A DNA stretch of 64,000 nucleotides from Norana najaformis (lineage: Eukaryota; Annelida; Clitellata; Crassiclitellata; Hormogastridae): assembly GCA_964023275.1 (NCBI GenBank), contig OZ029914.1, forward strand, positions 45,702,437-45,766,436, read 5' to 3'. Under the pieces are notes generated by a model. The model saw only the letters and a program-made list of their open reading frames with translations, had not been told where the DNA came from and did no database searches. Shown here in pieces: positions 33,361 through 45,900 of the stretch. The stretch's first letter is position 1, and every line of letters begins with the position of its first letter. The position numbers and the translations under genes were made by a program.

Positions 33361-34780
33361 ACTGCACTAGACAGTGTATAAGCCAAGTCTTCGCTTGTGA
33401 AACTTTGTCTATTATAGATCATCATCGTGTTTGGCACCTTTGTTTCTGACACTTTGGATTCTTGCACCTTTGTTTATTATAAACGTAGCCTACAAATTTT
33501 TCTTGACAACTGATTTGTTTTTCCAATAAGTATCATCTTAAACGGACCGTGAAGAACCGAAGGAGAAACGACCCTTAGCTCCAAAAATCATTCATCCGTG
33601 TCCTCGATGAATGCGGTGTGAAATCTTGATATATGGAATTTCGGATGGAACCCCACCGGTGTATGGAACCTCATATGGAAGCCGAAATGGACCAGATCTT
33701 TGCATTCTGATCATATGTCCTTCGAAACTGCAATTTAACTTCTACTAGCATGTTGACATGACGGACAGTTCGGGAAAACAGTAAATGATATAAAAAAGAT
33801 AACGGTACACTTGTTCACGCGTCTCCAAAAATATTTCTCACAAGCTTGGTGCCGAGGTTTGGCCCACAAAAATTCACCATTCAAGCCTAAAATGATGTAA
33901 TGACGTTCTACTACATGACATTACTTGAATTTCCTTCCCATTGCTATAGATAAGTAGAATTTGAAACGTTTAAAATCATTAAGTTGTAACATAGAATGTT
34001 TCTCTGCAAATGGTCATAGTATAAGATCCTTTGTAAATAACTGCGATGTAAATAAATATATAGCTTTAAAGCACTGTGAATTTCTGTAAAAGCATGTTGT
34101 GATAAACTATAACCAAAGATGAGCCTATATGGCCAAACAACTAGCAAAAACAGCCTTTTGACCACCAAAAATAACTTAATAATTTTAATAATCAGAAAAA
34201 CAATAATAAGAGCAAGAAGAATAATGATAGCCTTCACAGATTAACGTCCCCCCTAATTTTTTTTAATCCTGGGGGATCATTTGTACCTCGGGTAAATAAA
34301 ACATTCTATAAGAAAATATCAACTGAAACACCTAAAACTTAGTGAAGGAAGATGGACGTCAAGAACCTTTTTACTGACTTGAATTTACTGAAGCAATACT
34401 GCAAGAAATTTATGACAGATTTTTCCTTTGTTTGAGGTGTTTTCTTTCATATTTATGATAATTATTTCATTTCAAATGCCTTCACCAGCACTCTTGTCAT
34501 AATGCCGAAGACATCAAACAGTGGTCGCCTCAGTGAAATCGTAATCAAAGATTATATAATATAATCAGTTGGAGGAGCCATGTCGGATTCAGTAGGTACG
34601 AGAAAACAGGAGCTAGACTATGTCGGGTAGGCAAGTTCAAACAAATGAGTCTTATCTTTATGCATAAAAAAAATTGACAAACGAACTGAAGTAGGCAACG
34701 AATTCCAAAGCTTTGGACTAATCAGCGAAAACCCCGGAGAACCCAACATTGTTCTGGTGCGACACAGCACAAGATTTACA

Positions 34781-34890
34781 GGAGTGGTAGTAGTATGAGT
34801 AGTGGTAGTGGTAGTAGTAGTAGTAGTAGTTATTGTTGTTGTTGTAGAAGGAGTAGTAGTAGTAGTAGTAAAATAATAATAATAATAATC
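34781..34890. repeat. GTA/GTT/TAA trinucleotide repeat
   Basis: Paralogous to 18021-18173 but with a different repeat composition. Confidence 0.88.
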
Positions 34891-35061
34891 CTAAATGTTA
34901 GTGGCCCTGGAAGCCTAATATGTAGTAAAATAATTGGACACCTTTAAACGCCTATATTTCTTAAATCGCCCAACCTCGGACTTTGATTTATATACTTCGT
35001 GTTCGCTCAGCACACGATTGTAACCCTACGATACTAAGTTTCCTTGTCTCTAATGCTCTGT

Positions 35062-35097
<36 letters not shown>

Positions 35098-35728
35098 ACA
35101 TTTGTTAACCCGCCATATGTCCATCGACTGAGCGAGGAATCGTAGCCGTGGATGAGTCACTTCGGTTAGACAACAAAAGCAAGACGTACAAATAGGTCTT
35201 AAGCCGCTTCACGACAATGCCTAATGAGATGTTGTGAGTAATGTAAATAGGAGACTGTTCCAGATGACTGGTGCAGAATTGCTGAATCCGCGTCTGGAGA
35301 ATTTAGACCGGTAGTCACGGATGTCAGGAAGAGACAAACGGCTTTGTGTAGCCGAACGCAGAGATCTGGATGGCTGATAGCGCTATAAGGACGATGACAG
35401 ATAAGCAGGCTGATTGGTTGAGAGAGTCTTACGTGTAAGGAGAGCTATCTTGTAAGTGATCCTGGAACTGATAGGCAGCCAGGGTAACTTTACGAGTATG
35501 GGAGTGACATGATCAAACCTGCGGGTTCCTGTCACTAGTCGGGCTAGCGAGTTCTGGACGCTTTGCAGTGTGGCAATGTTGGATTTTGTAGTGCCGTACA
35601 ATAGGGAATTACAGTAGTCGAGTTTTGCCCTCACTACACTACAAGCGACTGTTTTCATAAGTTCTGGTGGCAAGCACGATCGAATATGACGCATGGCTTT
35701 AATATGGAAATACGAAGCCTTGCAGATC
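35062..35728 (-). mobile_element. 5'-truncated non-LTR retrotransposon insertion
   Basis: Has a (TAAG)n tract at the left (3') end and reverse-transcriptase coding on the minus strand. The A/B spacer lacks it between 'taatgctct' and 'ctgtttgtatcttatgg'. Decayed relatives sit in intron 1 of genes B, C and D. Confidence 0.65.
35383..35694 (-). pseudogene. Reverse transcriptase C-terminal fragment
   Basis: 103 codons including AKLDYCNSLLYG, LQSVQNSLARLVTG and LPWLPISSRITYKIALLT, the thumb-region signature of CR1/L2/Jockey-like ORF2. Truncated at both ends. Confidence 0.85.
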
Positions 35729-36559
35729 TGTTTGTATCTTATGGTGTGGTTTGGCAGACAATGCTTGTCTTCCGCACCACTTAATTGTCATCATGCGAGA
35801 AACCGCTTCCCACGAACTCTTGTACACAGGGAACACTTAAAATAACAAGGCAGAGAGATTAATTTCTCTAACTATGGCCATGACTCCCTTAGTCCTAACT
35901 TTCGATGTTTGTCAATTACGTCAAACCGTTTCTAATGCTAAAAAATAACCTATGAACAGCTCGACAATACACATTATCAGTTTTGATATATATTTAATTT
36001 ATCACCTGATGTTAAATTCATTGCAAGTGATATATAAACTAATTGCGACGACTGTCAGTTTAGCGAATTGATTGATGTGGCTGTCTGATTAGCTTCACAA
36101 TCAGCGGTTCATAGGGCGAGAAACTGTAACTAAGACTTCATTTGAGCGATTGAGCATCATTCGTGACCTTCTTCTAACGCGGTTAGGTTCATTTGTTTCT
36201 AAGCCGCACAAAAAAGACTATCAAGTAGTTATTATCTCTATGAAGAATAAAAGACGCACATGTTATATATATATGCATGCAGGCATAATTATATGTTTAT
36301 ATATATATATTTCATCCATACATTTAGGCCTATAAGCTGATTGCCACCACACTCATTAAATAGAATGATACTGGACATGATATGGTTGTCTGATTAGCTT
36401 CACGGTCAGCGGTTCAAAGGGCTAGTACCAATTACTAAGAGTTCATTCTAGCATCTGAACTCATTCCTGAACCGCGTCTAGCGCGATGAGGCCGATTTTC
36501 TAAGCCTCACAAAAGAAGACTATTCAGGTAGCTATTTCTCTGCTAACACTAATTTTATG

Positions 36560-36720
36560 AATACATCATGCACATATATATGTTATATATATCATATTTC
36601 CGAACATACATACATACATACATAAATTACACACAATCATGTAATTTATACGTACTCACATATCCACACAGACACACACAGGCATATGCAAAAATGCACG
36701 AATACATAATTATATGTACG
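36560..36720. repeat. TA/CATA microsatellite upstream of gene C
   Basis: Imperfect repeat with CA-rich parts, paralogous to 18998-19265. Confidence 0.75.
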
Positions 36721-36789
36721 TACATTTATGCATGGACATTATACGTTTCCTAGAAACTTGGTTAAGTCCATCAGTGCTTAGCCATTTCA

Positions 36790-36831
36790 TTCTCTCAGTA
36801 ACTTATTTACAAGTTCAAAAACTTTTCACAG
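36790..36831 (+). promoter_or_regulatory. Conserved 5' flank of gene C start exon
   Basis: Carries tctctcagtaacttatttac and an acttttcacag just before ATG, matching the flanks of genes B and D. Core promoter/5' UTR or a 5' UTR acceptor. Confidence 0.4.
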
Positions 36832-36952
36832 ATGGCGCTTTTACTCGTCTTTCTTGTGTGTCTGGTAACAACCGTTGCTGCCGGGTCAACTCCTATGCAT
36901 CCTATGACAACTGGTGACAGGAATTTTGAATCACCAACATCTTCGTTGTCGG
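36832..36952 (+). CDS. Gene C signal-peptide exon
   Basis: MALLLVFLVCLVTTVAAGST is a classic signal peptide with likely cleavage near AAG, followed by a Thr/Pro/Ser-rich stretch. 121 nt, phase 1 out, donor gtaatc. Confidence 0.9.
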
Positions 36953-39900
36953 GTAATCATTACGCAAGTGATAGATACAGCTATTACGTGTATTCACATT
37001 AACACAAACGATAAAAGATATGCATACATGTACGAGTAAGTTAATATAGTTGCACATTAATTTCTACTAGTCATTGCAGAAATGTGCTTCTCGAGATATT
37101 GGATTGTAGTTGAAAGATCTTTTACTTTGAGCCAGGTCTGACCTTTGAAAACTGATTTGAACCGCACATGACACTTCCTGTGTAACCGATTTTGTTTTGA
37201 TTGAAAGCTGTCGAAAAGCTGGTTCCCTTGGGCTGTTCTTCTGCGCTAAGGATGGCGAGTTTACGGTTACAATTACAATTGTGCTAATCAACAAGGAGAT
37301 CCAATTTCTTTTATAGGTTGCATAACGGAAACGCGTTTTCTGTTTATGTGCCAACTGCACAATAACCAAATTATTTAAAATTTATTTTCTCCACTGCTTA
37401 GCAATAACTCCGAAACATTTCGTCCTTAAATCTTATGAGGTAATTAACCGCAATCCCAATTAGAATTTTGGAGGCCACTTAACCAGCGACGGGATAATTC
37501 AGACTAATGGAGAGTTATGTCAAGGTCAGACAAACTATGTCGTGCAGCTGATTGCGAAGATCGGGATGGCCGGTAGTTTTGTTAGGAAGACGATCGGTAA
37601 GCAACTTGAGTAATTGAAAGAATCTTACGCGTCAGAAGAGCTAGAGCCGAGATGCCGTAATGTAAAAATTTTAACTTGCTTTGCTGCAACAGGCTGCGGG
37701 GACACCTCCCACTACGGTCCGTCTGGAGTCATCAGTTCTCCCAACTACCCTGGCAATTACTACGACTATCTCTCCTGCAGTTACTACATTTACGCTTCAA
37801 CCGGAAGTTCCCTATCGTTCTTCTTCAAATCTTTCAACACTGAAGAGTGCTGCGACTTAGTGACGGTTTGTATATTATGCTTCTTTAAGCCTAAGTTAGT
37901 TTTTGTTATCTGATAATATATAATATAATTTTAGGTTACTGATAGTAACTATTCTTATTAGCTTTATTTCTAAACGATTGGAGCTAAAAGTGAATTTTTA
38001 TTTAACAATTAGACGGCAATTCTTAGTGTAAGAGTTGTGTACATGGAAAATGACTTCCCTTATAGTACTGTCTCAGTGGAGACGATCATATGTTTTAACA
38101 GGAAGCTAGGAATGACGGGCTGTGAAGCATTCACAGTAATTTGCAGCGATTCTCACACAAGTTGAATCTCTTCTTAAACGATTAAACCCATGTTATGATA
38201 TTTTGTGTTATTTTATGTAATTGGCAATATCAAATCATGTTATGTTGTTTTATGTTATGTTACATAGTCTCGTGCAACTTGTTAGGTTGTTGACGAATAA
38301 CTTAGTGTTTCGCATAAAGGTGCACATACAAACCTATGTTCATGTTTGCAACGGTTGATCTAAGGCGAATCTGCCTATTTGCTTCAGCGTTCCAAACTGG
38401 TTAGAGTTATTGTTAAAGTGAGGCTGCCTTCTGAAAAGAATGAAGGGAATGTGTCTGTTGACATAATCATGTTGCCCTCGTGTGTGCTTAATTAGCTAGT
38501 GCTTCGCAGTCGTTATAATAATTTTTTATCAGACTTATCACATTTTAATGTTATTTTTTTGAGTTTGATTAGAATAGTTTGCATATAAAGGTTGCAAAAA
38601 CTTTGTAGGGTTAACTTTTCCTATAACAAATTTAACCGACTGCTTATAAGCTATGTATGTTGAGCTTCAAATAATAATTGGCGACATGAACAAGAAATAA
38701 CAACAAATTGATTTTGTACGACAGATCAGTTGCTATACCAACTCGAGTTTTCCTGCACAATCATATTCTGGATATTCATTACCTGATCCCGTTTCCATTC
38801 CGTGGTGCAGTCAAGGAAGAGTCAACTTTCACACTGATAACTCAATTGTCTCCACTGGATTTAGCCTCGATTATTATGTCAGTCTCGGAGGTAAGCGTTT
38901 TCGATTGTTCTTCTAATAAAATCAAACGGGGGATTGTGTTTGATGGCAATCGATCTCTTGAGATCAGATGAGGCAGATTGACTTTGCTGATGTGCAGCAG
39001 GTAGACACAAAACGAAAACTTTGGATATTTCATCAGTTTTTTGTAGAATTTTACTGTTTAAATCCAGGATTTAGAGGGTCAAGAACTCGGTTTATTAACA
39101 TTTAGCCATTCTTCATACAAAATCATGTCAACGTGATATATAGGTCACTTAAGTGAGTTCAATTTTTCTTTAGTGCCACCTGTTGCCTAAATTTGTTACA
39201 CATAATTCTAACAGTCTCTTCTCGAATTGCTGAAGTACAGCACGAAGCATGAATTCTATTGAATGCAGGTTGTGGAAATACAGTATACAATGATTCCTAC
39301 GGATATGTCACCTCTCCGAATTGGCGAAGTTACTACGGATACAATCAGAACTGCTCCAACATCATCTGGGCTCGAAATCAAAGCACGTTCCATCTTTATT
39401 TCGAGTATTTCTACGTAGGGAGTTGCTGCAGCTGCGACTGGCTGGAGGTATAATACCTGTTATCGTAATAATAATATCGACACTTCTGCTGCGCCCAAAG
39501 AAAACTATGTTGTTGGAAAAAGCTTGTTTAGAGTCGGGTAATTAATAGCATCTAACAGAAGGACAAAGATTTTAGCGAGCGAGTTGTGAAAACAGAATTT
39601 TCTGTCTTCTTTTCTGTTTCACCTCCTTTGTAATATAGTGAGACATATTCGTCTACTCGGTCACGCGCTTGATGTGCACCCAGCGATTGTGGAATTCGTG
39701 TGAAGATCCTGAATAAGTTGTTCACGCACATTTGTCCCCCGCCTGAGATTCAGATTTACTTAACTGGCCCCGTAGCAAATGCAATTATTAAAAATGAATA
39801 CTAATTTAAGACTACATCCAATGTGCTGTTTTAACTGAGGCAATAACAACCGGCTCGTCATACACTTTGCACATGCAAAGTATACTCTTGAGGTGTCAGA

Positions 39901-42900
39901 TTAGAGTTCGTGCGTGTAGTAACATTTAACAATTGCAATACAGTGGATAATACTAGCAGTATATGTTTGGTGACTTTTATCCTAGATAAGATGTCTAGAC
40001 AACTCGAATTATGGTCCGTATAGATATTGTGGAACTTACCATTACTACACCCTGTACATCTACGAATGCAGTCAAGTTCTTTTGTGGTTCCACAGCGATG
40101 GTTCTAGTAACTATCAAGGATTCAACATCCAGTACAACGTCTATCCTGGTGGAGGTAGATACAGATGACATTATAAAGCATCGCAGTTCTTTAGATTGGG
40201 GCCTTGCTTTGTATCAAGCATACTGATGCTAAATACTTACATAAAATATGTTGGTACACATACATAGATACAAACATACATACAAAGTACATATTTGCAT
40301 ACATAAATACATACTTCATACACATGACATACATACATATGTGCATTTATGATTAATTGCGTAATTACTTGAATATTAACATATATACATACTGTACATA
40401 CATTCACATATGGATACAAATACATTGGCATACATAAATGCGTACATACATGCATATCTATCTTCATGTATAGATACATATATATACACTATGATACATA
40501 CATACATGCATACATACATACATATAATCATACATACATACATACATATATACATACGTACGTACGTATGTACATACGTATCTACATATTGTCAACCGTC
40601 AGCATATTTAGATGGTTTTAGCTGTTAATTTTTTTGTGGCTATGCACATTTCTAATCTATTTCTCAATATTTACACGAGAGTTTACGTAAGAAACCAACT
40701 CACAGACCACGCGTTTCTGGTAACTATAGATGAAGAATAGTATTTCCACAAGAAATGCATTTTGTTACTTAAGGTGTTCAAATATCTTATGAACAGTGCG
40801 ACGACGTTTGAACCATGAGCCACTAATAATTCTCATACGACGTACATGTGGCCATTGATAGTCTACCAAAAAAGCCAATTAAATGGCACCACATAGAAAT
40901 TCATATACTGTATTCATCATCGGGAACAGCAGCAACTAGAATTTCATGCTTACTTTGTGCCAATATAATCTTCAATCGAAACCATACCATAAAGGTCTAA
41001 TTAATCCAACTCTGTAATTAGTAGCACTTGAAAGTCTTTTTATTTTATGAAACTCGTTACAGAGACTACAACAGATGATACTACAGAGGGTTTTTCGCAG
41101 ACCATACCAGGTGATTAAAGTATTTTATATATTTATTCGTACTTTTCTCTGACAGGAGATATGCAGTTCTAGTCTTTGTAATAGTAAGATTAAAATTGTA
41201 ATCTTTGAAACGAGGTTTCGAAGGCTCACAGAGAAAGCTAAGTCGCGGGATCAAGCTTATTCACAGGTGCTCAGTCAAGACAATATAGATATCTACATAA
41301 AAGTGCACATATTCATCAGCAGCAACAACAAGAATTTTGTGCTTACTTTGTGCCAATACAATCTTCAACCCAAGCAATAACACAATTGTCTAATTAGTCT
41401 AACTGTGCATTATTACAAATATGTAACTTTACAAGAATGTAATTAATAGCACTGCAAAGTGTTTTATTTTATAAAAATCGTTACATAGACTGCAAAAGAG
41501 AATACTACAGTGGGTTTTCCTCAGACCACACCAGGTGATTAAAGTATTTTTTATATTTATTCGAACTTTATTCTGACAGGAGATTTGCCGTTCAAGTTTT
41601 CGCAATAGTAAGAATAATTTGCAATCTTTGAAACGAAGTTTCGAAGCCGCACAACGAAAAGAAGATAGGCAGGAGGGGTTCTTTTCCAGGTCAAGATCCA
41701 AAGTCAATCAGGCAAATATTTTGACGGCTACAATGTATGGTGTTGGAATTCAAGGGGAAAGATAGATAAGAGGAAAAGTATGAATCAGGCTAAGATTTGT
41801 GGAAGAGAAGTGTTTTCAGTTTTGAGTGAAAGACCTGCGCAGAAATTGCAAAGAGATAAAAAGTGTTGGAAGAAATGCTGGAAGTGGTGGAGTGTAGATG
41901 ATTTCTGTCTGACGTTTGAGAGTTTTCTGATGTTGGAAAATGTGTTTTCCTAATAGTTATTAATATGCTCTCAAACATCCCATTTTTAACTCATACTTCT
42001 GATGATATTAGTTTATGCTGATAAGTCTTAAAAAGAAACCAGTAACAAAAACAGTAACTTTAAGTTTTCTTAACATTACCAATCCTTCATCTTGCCAAGC
42101 AAGTTTGCAAGGCCCAAAATATTGCTGACATTTATTTAGATGACTAAAAGTTCCGCTTCCATAGTGGAACGTGACGGGCACTAATTTCCCTTCTTAGGCT
42201 TTTCAGCCAGCATTAACGAACTCCAAGGGCGTGGACACGTTGCCTATGCATCGTAAGGCTTGAAGTTCCCTTCCAAGCTCGCTCAGGTACCAAATCCAGA
42301 TGCTTAATGACAAAACAAACAACTTGCCCAGGTTAGTTACACGGAGTCGTCTCAGGAGGCTCGAATCCGCAATCGTTGGATTACACAGCCACCGCGCTAA
42401 ACAAATAGGCCACGGAGTCGCACATTCATACCCAGAATAGAATATATTAAATTCTAATAATGGTCGGGAATAAATCGACTTGGACCTTAAACCACTGGCG
42501 TTCATAAGAAACGAATTGGGATTAACTGATTCATTACGTTACATCAAGACTTCATATTTGTGACATTGAAACATATTTTCTTGAATTGCTGTGTCTTTAT
42601 ACAGGAAGCTGCGGTGACACTTCTTACTACGGTCCGTCTGGAGTCATCACTTCTCCCAACTACCCTGGAAATTACTACAACTATCTCTCCTGCTATTACT
42701 ACATTTACGCTTCAACCGGAAGTTCGTTATCGTTCATATTCAAATCTTTCGACACTCAACAGTGCTGTGACATCGTGACGGTTAGTATCTTATGCCTTTT
42801 CGTGACAATATTAGTGTTTGTTATCGGCGTACATAGGAAGCTCTTTTTGGTTACTATTAATAACTGTTCTTATCAGCTTTATTTTTAAACAATTAAGCGA

Positions 42901-45900
42901 TAAGTGAATTCTCATATTTGACATTTAGAATTTCTCCAGCGTAAGAGTTGCATACATGAAGTATACTTTGCATGACAATACTGCCTCAGTGGACACTCTC
43001 TGACTCAATAAGAGTAAGCGAGAAATGATTGGCTGTTAAACATTTCAGGTTATTTGTAGCGAATTTGTAGATGAAATGTCCTCTGAAACACTGAAACCTA
43101 TGAGATGATAAGTTGTTTTAGTCTCAGTTATTTGTTATATTATATCTTGCTATGTCATGTCATGTCGTGTCATGTTATGCAATGCTATGTTACACAGCCC
43201 CATTTAACTTGCTAGGTTTTAGCAAGTTACTTGGGACTTGCTAAAGTGCCATATAACTTAACATATGGGAAAACTTGATGTTTCACATAAAGGTTCAATC
43301 GCAAAAATATGTTCATGTTTGTAAGGCCTGATCTAGGGGAAATCCGTCTATTTTCTTCTGAGATTGGGAGAAAGGCAAGCTATTAGGTTCCCCCAATCTG
43401 TTATGTATAATGTAGGGACTGCCTACAGAATAGGAATGTACAGATTGTGTCCGTTGACATAAATATGTTGCTCCCGTATATGCTTACATAGGTAGTGTTT
43501 CATAGTCGTTGTAATAATTGTTGTTGAGAGTTTTATCTTGCTGATGTTTTTCGATTTTGATTAGGGCTGTATGCATATAAAGGTTGCAAAAATTCCTTGC
43601 ACTGTTAACTATTCCATTAATTGATTTAACCACTTGAATATGGTAATCGTATTCGTAATTCCGAGATTTCTACAGCGCCCAACGAAAGCCACGCCGCGTG
43701 GACCAGCTTATTCACAGGCGCTCAGCCAAAACAAAATCGATATTCAAAAGGATTCGGTACCAGGTTAAGACTCAGAAGTCAGACGGAGAGACAGCGTGGC
43801 AGCTACGAGGGGTTGTGTTTGGGGTTGGAGAGGAGAGAGAGATAAGAGGAAGAAAGGGTACGATCTATGAAAGAGGAATGTTTTCAGTTTTGAGTGAAAG
43901 GCCGAAGCAAAATTTGTGTGGAGCATCGATGAGTTTGTACGATGGGTCAGAAAACTGTTGCAATTCTTAGGGGAGTTGATTCCAGAGTGGTGAGGCAGCT
44001 ATGGCTATGGGGCGACTACCAAATTTTAAGGATGAGGTGACGGAAGGGCGGAGAAGTGTTAGGGCAGAAGAGAAGCGGGTTGAGCGAAGCGCTTGTATTG
44101 TAAATAACTGTGGAAGATAGGAGGGTAGGGAAGATTGAAGTGTGTTGTAGGTAAGTGATACAACTTTGTACTCGTTTTGTTCTGGTATTTTAAGCCAGTG
44201 CAGTGATTTAAGAACAGGAGTGAATGATGGTGTTTGGGGATTTTGGTGACAGCACGAGCGAAAGCATTCTGGATAGCTTGAAGGCGGTTAATCTGGGTTG
44301 TGTCAATTTTGAGGAAGAGTGAATAGCAGTAGTCAAGTTTTGCATGGACTATGGATGTGGCGATGGTTGATGCATTTTTTAATTCAGGCATAGGGCGGAT
44401 TCTGCGAAGTTCACGTATATGCATAAAGCGAGAGCGGGAGAGATGGGTAATGCGATCAGAGAAGCTGAGGTTTTGGTCGAAGATTACACCTAGGTTACGG
44501 AGGGAAGAAGAGTTAGTGCTAAGGTGTGTGTGCAGGCATATAAGCTACTTTGTGAGGCACGGTGGTCTATCGGTGACCCGTTAGATCAATGAGCATGCGG
44601 TTGTTTTCGCACATCTTGCCTCTGTCACCAAGCACTATCATTTGGTACCGGCGTCAGCTGGGAAGTAACCCGCAATTCCTGCGATGCAGGATTTCATTCA
44701 TTGCCGGCTAAAAGACGTAAAAAGGAAATGAGCGCCTCTCCGATATCTCATTTGTAGAATATGGGTTACTTTAATTTTTACTCTATAAGGTATTTGTGTT
44801 CAGCATAGTATAGCAATTGGCGAAGTGAACAAGAAATAAAAGTAAACTGATTTTGTTCGACAGATCAGTTGCCCAACCAACTCAAGTTTTCCTTCACAAT
44901 CATATTCCGGACCTTCATTACCTGATCCAGTTTCCATTCCTTGGTGCAGCCAAGGAAGAGTCAACTTCCAGACTGACTACTCTTATGTCTCCAGTGGATT
45001 TAGCTTCGATTATTACGTCAGTCTTGGAGGTAAAGGCTTTCGATAATGCTTCGAACAATAATTATTCGATTTAAAATCTTATGGTGGATTGTGTTTGAGA
45101 GTAGTCGGTTTCTAGTGTTTGGATGACAGGTCGATTGAATTTGCAGATGTGTAGCAGCTAGATGCAAAAATGTCATTGACTATCAAAACGTTTTTTGTTG
45201 GATTTTGCTGTTTAAATCCAAGATTTGGAGGATCAAGAAGTCGGTTTTTTTACAATTAACCATTCTTCATACAAAAACATTCCGAAAGTGATACTGTATA
45301 TAGCTCAGATTAAGAGAGTTCAGTTTTTCTTTAGGGCTACCTATTGACTAAGTTGTGCTACACATAATTCTAACAGTTTCTTCTATTTTGCTGTACTATA
45401 GCGCGAAGCATGAATTCTATTGACTGCAGGTTGTGGAAATACAGTTTACAATGATTCCTATGGATATGTTAAGTCTCCGAATTTTCCGAGTAACTACGGA
45501 TACAATCAGAACTGCTCCAACATCATCTGGGCTCCACAGCGAAGCACGTTCCACCTCTATTTTCAGACTTTCTACCTTCAAAGTTGCTGCAGTTGCGACT
45601 GGCTGGAGGTATAATGCTTGTAATCGTAGTTGATATATCGAGATTTACTAAGCGCCCAAAGAAGGTTAAGTCTCTGGAATTAGCTAATATATTCAGGACC
45701 GTGTAATTAGTGCTATCAACTAGAAAGTCTTGGATTTTAGCGAGCTTGATGTTCGAACAGAATAATACGACCTCTTTTTGTTTCTGTGGACTTCATGTGA
45801 GGATCTTGAAAACGTTGTTTGCGCCCACTTGAGATTCAGATTTATTTACTTTGCCCTGTAGCAAATGTATTAAGTAGAAATAAATACAAATACAAGACCA

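Larger units (their letters stand above)
30829..36789. other. B/C intergenic spacer
   Basis: No supported genes. 30829-31530 nearly matches 56370-57030. The TTCC-led spacer module occurs twice in tandem (31530-32990 and 33225-33960), followed by the trinucleotide repeat, a retrotransposon insertion, and sequence matching 18430-19330. Confidence 0.7.

Noticed and set aside
35062-35097. Regular (TAAG)n array resembling a short tandem array of interest
   Set aside because: It is the 3' tail of a non-LTR element, with no spacer structure.
38708-38971. Open frame through the P2 3'-half exon reading into the intron
   Set aside because: Wrong frame for splicing; the true frame starts ISC after acgacag. 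Same for 44853-45074 and 54169-54387.
40011-40226. Frame over Q2 3'-half exons with Thr/Ser-rich translation (also 46076, 50697, 55501)
   Set aside because: Looks mucin-like but is out of phase with the CUB frame, which runs through the whole 169-nt exon.
40237-40628. Open frames on both strands rich in Tyr, His, Ile and Thr
   Set aside because: Translation of the CATA microsatellite; same for 19130-19330, 22450-22851, 46236-46433 and 60473-60741.
42340-42426. Possible functional tRNA gene
   Set aside because: Intronic, repeated at the same place in each unit, imperfect arms; better explained as a SINE relic.
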